A DNA stretch of 64,000 nt from CAVPOO01 sp963707015 (GCA_963707015.1 CAVPOO010000001.1:124001-188000), one strand, 5' to 3'; counted from the stretch's first letter, positions 53,563 to 63,459 are shown. The notes: a model not told the origin generated them from the letters alone. Numbers and translations: made by a program.

Positions 53563-55280
53563 GGCGCAGTCGTCACCGCCACACTGGTGGACCCGCGCGT
53601 GCTTCCGGCAAGATCCCTGAGGCGCACGAAGACGCGACTGAACGCCGGGTCGAACGCCACCTCACCCGCGGCACCAATAAATACCGCGAACGTCGGTGTC
53701 GCACCATTCGAAATCGTTGTCGTCACCGTGGCCGCCGCCGGCGCCAGACAGACACCTGTGGTCGGGTTCGTCTCGCAGATGGACAACGCCACCGGCAGGC
53801 TGCGACTCCCGGTATCCGCCGACGCGGTAATCGTATCGGTCGTTCCGACGTTCACCGTTGCCACCGCGAAGGCGCCTGAACCCGACGGGCCTGGCAGCCT
53901 CACAACCCCGTCGCCGCTCACTGTCGCAGCGAGCGCAATAACGTCTGCCACCGGCGTGTTCGATGCCGAGAGTAACAGCGTATTCACCCCGACCGTCACC
54001 GGCGCCGGATTGGTATTGAAACAGTCAAAATTCAACTGCACGTCGCTCGGATTGAACACTGAGGTCGGGGCCAGTGCAAACACGAAGCTCTGGAACCCGC
54101 CCGGGGCAATGTCCACCGGCGTGTTCGGTGTTCCGATCAACGCATTCGTGGCCGGATCCGTGGTCTGGTACGAGAAGCTCGCTGGCACGCTGGTCAGCGG
54201 GGCGATGCTGCAGCCGGTAGCGGTGACAGTCGCCGTGTTAATCACGGTGGCAAAGGCCGTGGCGGTGTTACCGACCTGTACCGAGCGACTGGCGGGAAGC
54301 ACGGCGGCCACCAACGGACTGGTTGGGGCGAAGCTGTTCGTCAGGGTAAAGGTCCCGGTCTGCCCGGGCGCGAACGCGTTTGCCAGGATTACGTAGGTCC
54401 CTGCGGCCAGGTCCAGTGACAGTTGGGCATCGAAACCGTCAGGCCCACCGCCACTATCGTCGTCCGTGGCGAGCGGGGTGCTCAGACCTGCGTCGAACAA
54501 CCACAGGAACGAGTCCAGCTCCGTCGACTGCATGCTGAGCGTGAGCCGGCCATCTGTGGGCAGGGTGATAAGGTACTGCTCGACGCCGCTGTTGTCCTGC
54601 AGGCCCAGCAGCTGCGCGATGGTACAGCCGCCGGTGATGGTCCCGCTGACGCTGGTATTCACCCCGAGCGGCGTCTGAGTCGCGCAGCTTCCGGGAGGCG
54701 GCGTACCCCCGTAAATCGTCAGGATCGCATTGACGTCGTCCTGTTGGGGAACCTCGATGTCACCCTGGAAGGTCGCCATGATGGAGGCAACGCTGTCTTC
54801 GTGACTCAGCCCTATGGCATGGCCGAGCTCATGCACGGCAACGCGCTTGAAATCGTTGGCACTCGACGTCAGTGGTCCGCTAAACACGTCCCACAGCTCG
54901 TTGCTGTTGAATATGATATCGGCCTCGATGAGCTCGCCCGGTGTGCCGGGGATGAAGCGGGTCTGCGTAATGGCCAGGGTGGTCGAACCGAAGGCGAAGC
55001 CGCACACGTCCGATCGAAAACCCACTCCGTTGCGAAGGTCATCGGCGCACGGGTCCGCGAGGCTGTTGCTGACGATGGTGAACTGGAAGACGGTGGCCGC
55101 CCACTCGGTCATCGCATTCTGGAAGGCCGTGTTCCAGAGTCCGTTGGCACCCGGTATGTCCACATGGAAGCTGGTCGTCGGGGTGGGCCATTTGTTACCC
55201 GACCACTGAAACGCCTGCGCCGGAGCGGCGCACAGAACAGCGAGCAGAGCGAGGCACGGGAGCCGGCACGATCGCATCAT
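53559..55280 (-). CDS. Secreted matrixin-like zinc metalloprotease
   Basis: A 573-residue secreted protein with a signal peptide (cleavage near APAQA-FQ). The zinc site HELGHAIGLSH lies at residues 150-160 with a Met-turn (SIMA) after it, as in matrixins. A PPC-like beta domain follows (YLITLPTDGRLTLSMQST; TYVILANAFAPGQTGTF), then Ig-like repeats. The C-terminal ~75 residues closely match the pseudogene tail at 29791. Its TAG stop is in the end of the insertion sequence. It overlaps the upstream exported gene by one base. Confidence 0.88.
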   Translation of the reverse strand: MMRSCRLPCLALLAVLCAAPAQAFQWSGNKWPTPTTSFHVDIPGANGLWNTAFQNAMTEWAATVFQFTIVSNSLADPCADDLRNGVGFRSDVCGFAFGSTTLAITQTRFIPGTPGELIEADIIFNSNELWDVFSGPLTSSANDFKRVAVHELGHAIGLSHEDSVASIMATFQGDIEVPQQDDVNAILTIYGGTPPPGSCATQTPLGVNTSVSGTITGGCTIAQLLGLQDNSGVEQYLITLPTDGRLTLSMQSTELDSFLWLFDAGLSTPLATDDDSGGGPDGFDAQLSLDLAAGTYVILANAFAPGQTGTFTLTNSFAPTSPLVAAVLPASRSVQVGNTATAFATVINTATVTATGCSIAPLTSVPASFSYQTTDPATNALIGTPNTPVDIAPGGFQSFVFALAPTSVFNPSDVQLNFDCFNTNPAPVTVGVNTLLLSASNTPVADVIALAATVSGDGVVRLPGPSGSGAFAVATVNVGTTDTITASADTGSRSLPVALSICETNPTTGVCLAPAAATVTTTISNGATPTFAVFIGAAGEVAFDPAFSRVFVRLRDLAGSTRGSTSVAVTTAP

Positions 55281-55939
55281 CAGTCGGCCTGCTGGAGCAT
55301 GTCACGCAGGGTGCGCTTGAACTGCTCGGCCGTCATCGCATGTGACAGCGCAGCGGCGCTCTCCAGCACCAGCCCCTTCACCACCCCCTTGCTCAACTTG
55401 TTGGGCTGCTTGGCCGCGGCAGGCTGGACGCCGGTAATGGACTGACTGTCCGCGGTCATCACCCGCTCACCCAGATCAGGATCTGACACGACGAGAAAAT
55501 GGCCCTGTGACCAGCCGTACAGGGGGTGCACCTGTCTGCGGGCCAGGGACTCCACGAAATAGATGCCCCGCTCGCCCGCCGCCGGCAGGCGCATCTCCTC
55601 GACGACCAGGGATCTGCCACCGGCCGAGCCACCGAGAAAACTGAGCGTCAGGGTCGGCTGCGCATACTCGCCCTTGACGAGGTCGAGAATCTCGAAGGTC
55701 ACCGTCGTATAGACCAGCCCGCCCTCACCTTTCGAACCGGCCTCCAGGCTATGGGTGGCAATGTCGACGACGCGGCCTTCGAACACCAGCTCGGCACCCT
55801 GGACTAGCTCGTCGAGGCTGAGCCGACGCACGCTGGTCGCGCCGGCGGCACCCGATACAACAAGCAGACACACCAACAGCCAGGCCAGCCAAACACCTGC
55901 CGGTTTCAGGGATTTCCCATTCATAAGCGCAACTCGCAT
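55280..55939 (-). CDS. Exported hypothetical protein, partner of the metalloprotease
   Basis: A 219-residue exported protein with a signal peptide (LLVCLLVVSGAAGA). It has a beta-rich core (LVQGAELVFEGRVVDI; VYTTVTFEILDLVKG) and the phrase GERGIYFVESL. I do not recognise a family. The start at 55939 has GAGG five bases upstream. It overlaps the metalloprotease start, so the two are made together; it might be a chaperone, inhibitor or surface partner, which is a guess from context. Confidence 0.72.
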   Translation of the reverse strand: MRVALMNGKSLKPAGVWLAWLLVCLLVVSGAAGATSVRRLSLDELVQGAELVFEGRVVDIATHSLEAGSKGEGGLVYTTVTFEILDLVKGEYAQPTLTLSFLGGSAGGRSLVVEEMRLPAAGERGIYFVESLARRQVHPLYGWSQGHFLVVSDPDLGERVMTADSQSITGVQPAAAKQPNKLSKGVVKGLVLESAAALSHAMTAEQFKRTLRDMLQQAD

Positions 55940-56367
55940 CTCGTCCTCGCCGCCGCACGCAGTGTAACAAGCGCGCACAGACCACCCAATAGCCGCGCCT
56001 CAACGAAGATCCAGCGACCGTGGCGCGCGCTCCCTGAAGTACAGATCCCGCCTGGAGTTTATAGATCGGCCCTGTCCCCGGTCGCTGCGAAGCGATACCG
56101 GATGTCCGCCACGAGCCATGCCCTGAATAGTTGTCAGAATTGCCTGGGTGGCAGCGAAGCCGCCGGTCGACTGATGTGCGCGGTTCGAGTTGCGGTTGCG
56201 AAACGCAACATGCGAGGGCTGGTTATCGGTTCACCGGGTTGAATCGGCAGTTAACTCTCGGGAAATCCTGCCGCTACAGGCGATGACTGAACGGGACAGG
56301 CGTTCACCCGATCCGGTCAGGAATCCCGCCACCGACAAATCCTTTATCAAGGCACGGACGGCAGCTG
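55940..56367. other. Intergenic region without a supported gene
   Basis: About 430 bp between divergent genes, which must include both promoters. A 168-residue frame from 56190 runs into the ankyrin gene in another frame and looks like noise. Nothing else is seen. Confidence 0.5.
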
Positions 56368-57033
56368 ATGAAGTACTCAAAGGTCGAATGGTTGCTCATT
56401 GCCCTCGTATTTGGGCTCAGCATTGCCGCGAATCTCCCGGCAGAGTTTCCCGTGGCCGTCCTGCTAACCCCGGGCGCTTTGCAGGCCCTGCTGCTCGTAT
56501 TGCTGGCTATTGTGCTGGTCCGCTATGCACCTCTGTCGGTCGTCATCGCGACCGGTATGTTGCTGGTCGGTTCGGGTACCCCGTCACTCATCGCCGGGCA
56601 TTTCCAGCTCGAGCAATGGGTCTTCCTGGTACTCGTAGGGCTTATTCTGTTGCTTTCACTCGCCCGCCACATGCTCAAGCTGCACGATCAGGATGAAGTA
56701 CCCAAAAGTGGCGCTTCACAGAGCTTACAGACGCTTTTCCGGGTGGTCCAGCAAGGCAATCTTGCCTGGACGCATCGCCTGATCGCCATGGGAGCGGATG
56801 TCAATGTGCGTAATGAGGCCGGCGAGACTCCCCTCATGTGCGCGGCCGCGAAGGGTTACGCCGACATGGTACAGATCCTTATTCAAAATGGCGCCAATCC
56901 AAGGCTGGAAAACAACCGCGGCGAAACGGCATTGACGATAGCGCTCATGAAGGGCTATACGCGTATCGCCGAGTCGCTGGAGATTAGTGAAGCCTCTAAA
57001 CACGAACGGCACGAGGCGAGCGGGAAGGCATGA
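56368..57033 (+). CDS. Membrane protein with ankyrin repeats
   Basis: A 221-residue protein with about three to four membrane helices in the first ~110 residues (VEWLLIALVFGLSIAANL; QWVFLVLVGLILLLSLA) and two to three cytoplasmic ankyrin repeats (GADVNVRNEAGETPLMCAAAKGYADMV; NNRGETALTIALMKGY). Ankyrins bind protein partners; the function is unknown. A small membrane-anchored coiled-coil gene follows 51 bp downstream. Confidence 0.82.
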   Translation: MKYSKVEWLLIALVFGLSIAANLPAEFPVAVLLTPGALQALLLVLLAIVLVRYAPLSVVIATGMLLVGSGTPSLIAGHFQLEQWVFLVLVGLILLLSLARHMLKLHDQDEVPKSGASQSLQTLFRVVQQGNLAWTHRLIAMGADVNVRNEAGETPLMCAAAKGYADMVQILIQNGANPRLENNRGETALTIALMKGYTRIAESLEISEASKHERHEASGKA

Positions 57034-57084
57034 TCGGAAGTGAGGACATGGCTGTTTCCGGATCTTTAACGGAGACGCAGGCCG

Positions 57085-57408
57085 ATGAGTGAAACCTTGT
57101 GGCTTCTGGGTGCGCTGTTCGGGTTTGCCATTCTTGTGCAGATCGTCTCTTATGTCTTTAATTTACAGCGAATGATGCGCGCCCTCCAGAACGAGATCAA
57201 TGCATCGACGCAGGCACTGTTTGAAAGCCGCCGCAGGACTGAGTGGCTGGAATCCCACCTCGAGGATTTGCTCGACGCCGCACAGCGCCGCTCCGACGAT
57301 TTAGACACGGAGTGGGGACGCATCGACCATGTCACTCGCACCATCAGGGATGAGGCGCATCAAGAGGGTTACCGCATCGGGCTTGGTGATATTGATCAGG
57401 ACGATTAA
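57085..57408 (+). CDS. Small membrane-anchored coiled-coil protein
   Basis: A 107-residue protein with one N-terminal membrane helix (LWLLGALFGFAILVQIVSYVF) and a charged helical part likely to form a coiled coil (NEINASTQALFESRRRTEWL), ending acidic (GDIDQDD). No family recognised. Probably co-transcribed with the ankyrin gene. Confidence 0.65.
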   Translation: MSETLWLLGALFGFAILVQIVSYVFNLQRMMRALQNEINASTQALFESRRRTEWLESHLEDLLDAAQRRSDDLDTEWGRIDHVTRTIRDEAHQEGYRIGLGDIDQDD

Positions 57409-57627
57409 ACGTATATTTCACTAATTACAGACCTCAGTAATGCCGGGGTTTGGCCGCAAGTCGTCGAACGCACCTCCTGTCACTTCTATACTCCTCACTG
57501 ATTTCCTCACCAGGAACGACATTTCCTGAGAATTGCCTTACGTAAACGCTCAGCGCTTCAGCGGGTTGACCCTTTCACGGGATTCCCGCCCGGCCGAACC
57601 TGGCCGCCCTCCGTCTTTGCCGAGAGG

Positions 57628-59841
57628 TCATGGCCTTCCTGCTTTTCGCACCTCTCCAAACTGGCGCGGCCAGGGTTTGAGGTCTTTCAGTCTTTGCTTT
57701 GCCCGATCGGCGTCGGCGCGTTTCACGTAACTGCCATAGAGCACCACGAACTGACCGGTCTTACCTTTGCGCACCGGGTAAATGGCAACCTCTCCGGAAA
57801 GGGACTGTTGCGCGATAAACTTCCAAGCAGATTCGCGCTTGCTGAATACCGCCAGTTGGAGGGTAAAGTGGTCCTCTTTCTGCGCCAGCACCCAGCGCTC
57901 GCCGGCATCCCGGGGTGCAGCGTCGGCCGTGACTTTTTTCTTCTTGCCGCTGACGGTCTCTTTGACCGCCTTTGCTGCCGGTTGTCTGGGTGCTGAATCT
58001 GCTGTTTCGCCACCCATGCACCGGGCGACGTTCAGTTCGTTACCCGCTTTTACCTGCTGGTACTTGTCCCAGAAAGCGGCATCGACTTTTTTGTGAGTCG
58101 ATGCAACACCGGGATTGCGATAGCGGGAGATCTGACTGGGCCCGCCGTTGTAGGCGGAATAGCTGGCCCTGGCCAGGTTGTCGAGTCCGCCGGAGCGCTC
58201 GTGCTCGCCCTGTTTCAAGGCGTGCTTGACCAGGTAGTTGAGCAGCACTTCGGCGCCGGCACGGCTGTTGTAGGCGATATCCCAGCGCAGTTTCTGGATG
58301 TCGTAGAATCCGCGCCAGATGCTCTCGTTTATCTGCATCAGCCCGACATCACCGGTGCCCGAGCGCAGGGGTTCGATTTTTTTCTTGTTGACCACGTATT
58401 GCCGCCAGCAGCTCTCCTGCCAGGCGGTCGCCAGAACCAGTTTTCGGAAAAGCTTGGCAACCGGCGGCTCGAGGCTGTTTTTTTTTAGCGTTTTCTCGGC
58501 AGTCTCCTGCAACAGGCTGGCAACCAATGGCAGGTACTCGCCAAGCTGGTCTTTGCTCGGCGCCCAGCGGTCGAGTCGGTCGGTCGAGGATCCGGCCCAG
58601 GCGGAACGGATCGACCAGAGGTCCAATCGAAAACCCGACCGTTGCTCCAATTCAGGCGGTGATGGCAGTTGAAACAACCGCTGAAGTTCGGGGTCGACTG
58701 CCTGATCGTAGCGCAGGGGGTCACCGCGAGCTTTGTCGTTGATCAGGCGAGCCAGGCGCCGGAGCCCATCGGCGGAAACATCCAGTCCGATAGCGGGGCC
58801 GAGCCGGTCCAGTGCATACAGTGCATCGGTGGCGGTCAGCAGGCTGATCCACAGCAGGGGTTCCTGCCCGGTCTGTTCCAGGCCGATCCTGCGAATTACC
58901 GGGCTCAGACGTTTCCAGCTGTCGAGAAACCAGCGGCGCACCGCGTCGTTTGAGCGGCTGGAGGGCGCTGTGAGGACGTCGCGCAGTCGATAGCGACTGT
59001 CGAGAAGGATATCGAGCAGCGTGCTGCGCAGTTCCTGGAGGCTGGTTGCGGATGCATAGTATTTGATGGCGAAGGTGAACAATGCGTCCATCATATGCCA
59101 CCGGGTCTCCCACTGCTGCAGTTCCCGGGCGCTCAACACAGCCTCCGGCTGGGGTCGCTCTGCCAGTTCTCCGATTTCAAGGCTGAGCGATACCGCGAGG
59201 CTGGTTGGGGAAACCTGTATGTCGCCCAGTCGCAAACTGTCAATGATAGTCTGCAGTTGTTGGGTAGAACGACGGGGAAGAACGTCCGGCAACATCATGC
59301 CCAGCACATTGACCGAAGGTGCGAGATCCAGCGTAAAGCGGCTGAACAGAGGTTGAAAACGATCCCTGGCGAGGTCCCAGATTCTTCCCGAGGTGATTTT
59401 GCTGCCATCGGCAGCGACCAGCCAGCTGTCTTTCGGGTCGATTCGCAGAGACGTTGCCCCTGGTTGAATAACCGGTCGACCCAGAAAGCCAGCGCTGCCT
59501 TGCCACTCCAGCAGGGTGGTGCAGCCGCCGGGAATGCCCACGCCAAGCAGGGCCCTGACTTCGGTGACGATCTCGAGGTCGGGCCGTTTTGCAGCCAGGC
59601 GCGGATTAGCCAGTACAATCCGGCTGCAGCCGGACGGGTCGTTCAGAATTTCTGTGCTCTGATCCGGTGTGTTGAAGAGCTGCTTGATCAGCAGCTGGCG
59701 CAACAGCGGATAGTCCAGCTCGATCGGCACATTGACGGTCGCGCCGTGGGCCCGGAGGGGGGCAGTCAAAAGCAGGAACAGCAGAAGGAATACTGCGCCT
59801 GGACGCGGGTTAGATGCCTGTTCGATAGTCGCAGTAGACAA
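57628..59841 (-). CDS. Lytic transglycosylase (SLT) with C-terminal SPOR domain
   Basis: A 737-residue exported protein. After the signal region (LLLFLLLTAPLRAHG) comes a ~430-residue domain I do not recognise. An SLT transglycosylase domain follows, with the catalytic Glu in TAWQESCW and GDVGLMQINESIW, then a SPOR-like end (FTLQLAVFSKRESAW; FVVLYGSYVKRADADRA). It should cleave peptidoglycan and be drawn to septal denuded glycan. The start is a TTG at 59841 with no good ribosome site, so the true start is uncertain. Confidence 0.82.
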   Translation of the reverse strand: MSTATIEQASNPRPGAVFLLLFLLLTAPLRAHGATVNVPIELDYPLLRQLLIKQLFNTPDQSTEILNDPSGCSRIVLANPRLAAKRPDLEIVTEVRALLGVGIPGGCTTLLEWQGSAGFLGRPVIQPGATSLRIDPKDSWLVAADGSKITSGRIWDLARDRFQPLFSRFTLDLAPSVNVLGMMLPDVLPRRSTQQLQTIIDSLRLGDIQVSPTSLAVSLSLEIGELAERPQPEAVLSARELQQWETRWHMMDALFTFAIKYYASATSLQELRSTLLDILLDSRYRLRDVLTAPSSRSNDAVRRWFLDSWKRLSPVIRRIGLEQTGQEPLLWISLLTATDALYALDRLGPAIGLDVSADGLRRLARLINDKARGDPLRYDQAVDPELQRLFQLPSPPELEQRSGFRLDLWSIRSAWAGSSTDRLDRWAPSKDQLGEYLPLVASLLQETAEKTLKKNSLEPPVAKLFRKLVLATAWQESCWRQYVVNKKKIEPLRSGTGDVGLMQINESIWRGFYDIQKLRWDIAYNSRAGAEVLLNYLVKHALKQGEHERSGGLDNLARASYSAYNGGPSQISRYRNPGVASTHKKVDAAFWDKYQQVKAGNELNVARCMGGETADSAPRQPAAKAVKETVSGKKKKVTADAAPRDAGERWVLAQKEDHFTLQLAVFSKRESAWKFIAQQSLSGEVAIYPVRKGKTGQFVVLYGSYVKRADADRAKQRLKDLKPWPRQFGEVRKAGRP

Positions 59842-60314
59842 GAGGAGCGTCGCAGTCCGTTTTCATGCAAGGTTCTATTGCCGGGAACCTGGAGAGAGCA
59901 ACGGCCGGGTTTCCACAGTCGGCTAGAGTAGGGATAATGATCCTTGAGAGCAAGGTGAAACGCGGCTCCCGAGAGCAGATGACGAAGCGGGAACAGTAAC
60001 GGGAGCACCGCTTGACAGTTTCCCGTGAATCCAGCCGAACAAGGCCACTATCCGAGAGACCTCTTCCCCTCAATTCCTACCCAACTTTACCGGTGCAGGT
60101 TTCGATACCGACCTGAAGACCCGCTTCAGCCGCCCGCCAGCAGACGACTTTTCGTGCGCCTTTACACCCTGCGGGTGCAGGTCAGTGATGCCCGGCGCTC
60201 ACTGTCGGTTCCCTGTGAATGGCATAAGGATCAATTGCAGCTTGAGGGCTTGCGGGAGAGCCATAACAGTCGCGCCTGAGCCGGCAATAATCAGGTTTAT
60301 CTTTTTTGACCCCT
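59842..60314. other. Intergenic region without a supported gene
   Basis: About 470 bp between two minus-strand genes. Short frames on both strands lack ribosome sites and family resemblance. No RNA gene or repeat was recognised. Confidence 0.5.
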
Positions 60315-61580
60315 TTACTGCCCACGCAGTTTCGAGCGCACCAGACCGATATGCAGGCGCAGGTAATAGAGCTCGTCGACGTAGGATAAGGGCACGCGCA
60401 CCTTGCGCACTTCCTCTTCAATGGCTTCCAGTTTGGCACGCAGGCCTTCTGGCTTTTCATCGGACTCTCGCTCCGGGTGTTCAATGTCGAGCGCTTGCAG
60501 CCCCAGATACCAGCGGTAGATTTTCTTGCGCACCCGCCAGCGGTAGGTGGGCGGCATGATCTTGAACAACGGGATGATCAACGTCACCAGCGGTACCAGC
60601 ATGACCTTCATGCGGTCGATAAGATTGGCTGTCCAGAAGGATAGATAACGCTGCAGGAAGGGTGGACCGTGTTTGAAATACCGGGCTGCATCGTGATCGA
60701 GTCGGAAGTCCAGATTGCGGGTGTTGGGGAATTCTCCCGGCTTTTCGAACAGGTCGCCACCACCATGCACCCTGGCAGCAATCTGCAGTAACAGGCTCGC
60801 TAGCGCAGGATGAAAATCCTCGGTCGCTACCAGATTGGCCGATGCCGCGAGCAGGGTGGTGTCCTGCGGCGGGATGTTCGCTTCCAGATCAATAACGCCC
60901 TCCGGCAGCGTGATTCGCGACAGGTAATGGTGCCTGCGCGAATAAGCCGTTGCGCGCGCAAAGGACATTAGACGGATATCCTCTTGGCGCAGTAAGGTCT
61001 GAATCAGCTTTGACCGGGGCGAGGCCACAAAGAAGGCCGCATCAATGCGTCCTCCCAGCAGCGCGTCCGCTGCCGCCCGGTCGTCCAATGACAATAAGTC
61101 GCCGGATGTCACGTCAAACTGATTATCCCCCAGCAGCGTCAACGCGACCGCGCGGGTGCCGCTGCCTTCCTCCCCCACAGAGAGGCGCTTTTGCGAAAAC
61201 CCGGTCAGCCGGTTGATGACCTGATCACTGCGGTAAAACACCCACAGTGGTTCGAAATACAGGCTGGCCAGTGAAACAATCCTGTCGGATGCGGCCTGCG
61301 CACCCACGCCGCCCTGGACAAAAGCGAGATCGACAGCTGAGGATTCATCCTCGAGCAGGCGTATATTCTCGATGGAGCCGGCGGTCTGGCGAATCTGCAG
61401 CTCGATGCCGTCTGCCGCCAGCAATTCCCGATAACGTTCAGCAAAAAGGAAGTAGGCTCCGTCTTGCTGGCCGGTTGCGATCACGACCGTGCGAGGGGGA
61501 GCGGGGTTCACAAACTGCCAGGCGACCAGGAAGCCAATGAGTGTAAGAAAGAGGGCGGTGGCAAAGGTCATCACGCGCAT
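60315..61580 (-). CDS. TAXI family TRAP-type solute-binding protein, membrane-anchored
   Basis: A 421-residue protein with an N-terminal helix (FATALFLTLIGFLVAWQF) and the TAXI periplasmic-binding pattern (VVIATGQQDGAYFLFAERY; LAFVQGGVG; LSVGEEGSGTRAVALTLL). A second helix (MLVPLVTLIIPLFKIMP) and a charged tail (EAIEEEVRKVRVPLSYVDEL) follow. Typical TAXI proteins bind small acids for TRAP transporters; the membrane-anchored form with a cytoplasmic tail is different, and no TRAP permease gene is nearby. Confidence 0.82.
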   Translation of the reverse strand: MRVMTFATALFLTLIGFLVAWQFVNPAPPRTVVIATGQQDGAYFLFAERYRELLAADGIELQIRQTAGSIENIRLLEDESSAVDLAFVQGGVGAQAASDRIVSLASLYFEPLWVFYRSDQVINRLTGFSQKRLSVGEEGSGTRAVALTLLGDNQFDVTSGDLLSLDDRAAADALLGGRIDAAFFVASPRSKLIQTLLRQEDIRLMSFARATAYSRRHHYLSRITLPEGVIDLEANIPPQDTTLLAASANLVATEDFHPALASLLLQIAARVHGGGDLFEKPGEFPNTRNLDFRLDHDAARYFKHGPPFLQRYLSFWTANLIDRMKVMLVPLVTLIIPLFKIMPPTYRWRVRKKIYRWYLGLQALDIEHPERESDEKPEGLRAKLEAIEEEVRKVRVPLSYVDELYYLRLHIGLVRSKLRGQ

Positions 61581-61701
61581 CGCAAAATGATACCCCGACG
61601 CCGATCAACCTGTCATCGTCGGTATGATTCGCCAAATGCCGTCGATCTCGAACAGGAAGACGCGCTCTTGTGTGACATTTAACCTTTGCTGCTTGCTTTT
61701 A

Positions 61702-61777
61702 TGGAGCTGGCGAGAGGAGTCGAACCCCCGACCGGCTGATTACAAATCAGCTGCTCTACCAACTGAGCTACGCCAGC
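61702..61777 (-). tRNA. tRNA-Thr (anticodon TGT)
   Basis: On the minus strand a full cloverleaf is present: acceptor GCTGGCG with CGCCAGC, D-arm, anticodon stem CTGAT/ATCAG around TGT, and the T-arm with GGTTCGACTCC. A discriminator T and an encoded CCA complete the 76 bases. Confidence 0.97.
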
Positions 61778-61825
61778 GTGGTGGATTGGTCTGCAATTGT
61801 AGGCAGTTGGCGGTGGTATGGCAAT

Positions 61826-62668
61826 TCAGTCGCAATACGCGGGCTGACGCGCAATATTTGGATGATTGACCAGATACTCGGCCCATTCCGCGTCGGACAG
61901 CACCGCCGGCTCTGTCTCCCTCAGATCCACCCAAAACTGTTGGCGGTTGCGAAAGCGAGGCGCTAACACCGGCTCATAACCGAGCGCCACAATCTGCTCG
62001 CGACGCCGCTCGGCGACATCCTCCTTTGAATAGATGCCCAAGGAGATCTCGTTCCTTCGACCCCGGTAGTAATCCTTGACACCCTTCGCCTCGAAATCTT
62101 CCGTCGCCCGCTGCGCTAGCTCAGGCGCCATGGCCGGCAGGTACACCCAGTATCCCGTCTGTTCCTTCACCTTTTCGGAACGTACCTGCCCCTGCCTGCC
62201 GCGCTCCTTCAGCCACGCGACACCTTCATTCAGTACCTCATCGCTCGCGAACGGGCCGATCGTCTGGCAGACCTCGACAGGCGCTGGGGGTTCGGGCGGA
62301 TCAACCTTCGCCAGTCGGGTTTCGGTCGAGACGGGTTGCGGCGCCGGTTTGGCCTCAGCGCCGACATCGGCCTCAGCCTCGATCTCGCTCTCAGCGGCGA
62401 CCTCAGGCTGGGCATCTGCCTCAGGCTCAGCCTCAGCTTCGCTGTCATGCCTCTTCGCCCCCTGGGAGGTGCCGCCCTCAGGCTCGGTCGCAGCAAGGTG
62501 AACGTCCGCTTCAGCCTCACGTTCGCTCAGCAGCTGTAATGGCTGGACACCCGACGGAATCGCGGTGAATGCTGGCCGGGCATCACCGGCTTCTGAATGG
62601 TCATGCTGGCGGATCCATGCAAACGCCAGCAGGTTTGCCACAACCAATAAAACCACCAACACCTTCAT
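61826..62668 (-). CDS. SPOR-domain protein downstream of coaX
   Basis: A 280-residue protein with one N-terminal helix (VLVVLLVVANLLAFAWI), a low-complexity Glu/Ala-rich linker (EAEAEPEADAQPEVAAESE) and a C-terminal SPOR-like domain (TGYWVYLPAMAPELAQRA; EISLGIYSKEDVAERRRE). SPOR domains bind denuded peptidoglycan at the septum. Its ATG overlaps the coaX stop. A SPOR gene after coaX is a common gammaproteobacterial arrangement. Confidence 0.85.
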   Translation of the reverse strand: MKVLVVLLVVANLLAFAWIRQHDHSEAGDARPAFTAIPSGVQPLQLLSEREAEADVHLAATEPEGGTSQGAKRHDSEAEAEPEADAQPEVAAESEIEAEADVGAEAKPAPQPVSTETRLAKVDPPEPPAPVEVCQTIGPFASDEVLNEGVAWLKERGRQGQVRSEKVKEQTGYWVYLPAMAPELAQRATEDFEAKGVKDYYRGRRNEISLGIYSKEDVAERRREQIVALGYEPVLAPRFRNRQQFWVDLRETEPAVLSDAEWAEYLVNHPNIARQPAYCD

Positions 62669-63459
62669 AAGACTTTCTGTTCCCTGTCAGAGTCCCCGGT
62701 TGATTCACTCTGGCCGGCCATGACCGCCACACCCCGCAAGACCAGGTCGGGTTCATAACGGACACGACTGGCGAGCAACGGTTTGATACGTGGCGCATCG
62801 CCGCCCGTGATCACTGTTCGCAGACCCTTGCCGAGCTCGCTGCCCAGATCGAGCACAACGCGATCAATCATGGCGACGGCGGCGTACAGGCATCCACCGA
62901 TAATGGCGTTGCCTGTATCGCTCGCCAGCAAGGACGATTCGCCATTACCTGCGATAACCCGCTCTTGCTGTATCTCCTCCGCCCGCTGGATGAGGCTGTC
63001 GCGCATCAGGCCCAAACCGGGCGTGATCAGGCCTCCCAAGTGCCGGCCGTCAGCGGCCAGGGCATCGATTACAATGGCGGTACCGCAATCGACGATACAG
63101 GTTGGCACCGCAGCCGAGGCGCGCGCTGCGACCAGTGCCGCCCAGCGGTCCACACCCAGACGCAGCGGTTCCTCGTAGGCATTGCGTACCTCAAAGGCAT
63201 TGGCCTGCGCGACCAGAAACTCGGGAGCGACCTGCCACTGCTTTGAGACCCAACTGGTTAGCGATTTGCGAAAGGCTGGCCCGGCCACGCTTGCCACCAG
63301 CACCCGAGTCGGGTGCGCGTCCAGGCTACTCCAGGCGTTTCTGGCGAGCGCCGCCGTCTGCTTGCCCTTGCGCTCGAGGGAACCGCCGGACTCAAAGCGG
63401 CCGTCACGCAGAAATGCCCATTTCAGACGCGAGTTCCCCGCGTCGACCAGAAGAATCAT
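62665..63459 (-). CDS. coaX: Type III pantothenate kinase
   Basis: A 264-residue CoaX that phosphorylates pantothenate, the first step of coenzyme A synthesis. Family marks are the N-terminal phosphate loop DAGNSRLKWA, GVDRWAALVAAR and DCGTAIVIDAL, and the GGLITPGLGLM stretch. It lies 13 bp after birA and overlaps the SPOR gene, in the birA-coaX order typical of gammaproteobacteria. Confidence 0.95.
   Translation of the reverse strand: MILLVDAGNSRLKWAFLRDGRFESGGSLERKGKQTAALARNAWSSLDAHPTRVLVASVAGPAFRKSLTSWVSKQWQVAPEFLVAQANAFEVRNAYEEPLRLGVDRWAALVAARASAAVPTCIVDCGTAIVIDALAADGRHLGGLITPGLGLMRDSLIQRAEEIQQERVIAGNGESSLLASDTGNAIIGGCLYAAVAMIDRVVLDLGSELGKGLRTVITGGDAPRIKPLLASRVRYEPDLVLRGVAVMAGQSESTGDSDREQKVL

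Noticed and set aside
56190..56696. 168-residue plus-strand frame overlapping the ankyrin gene
   Set aside because: It shares DNA with the membrane helices of the ankyrin gene in another frame and has no protein-like features.
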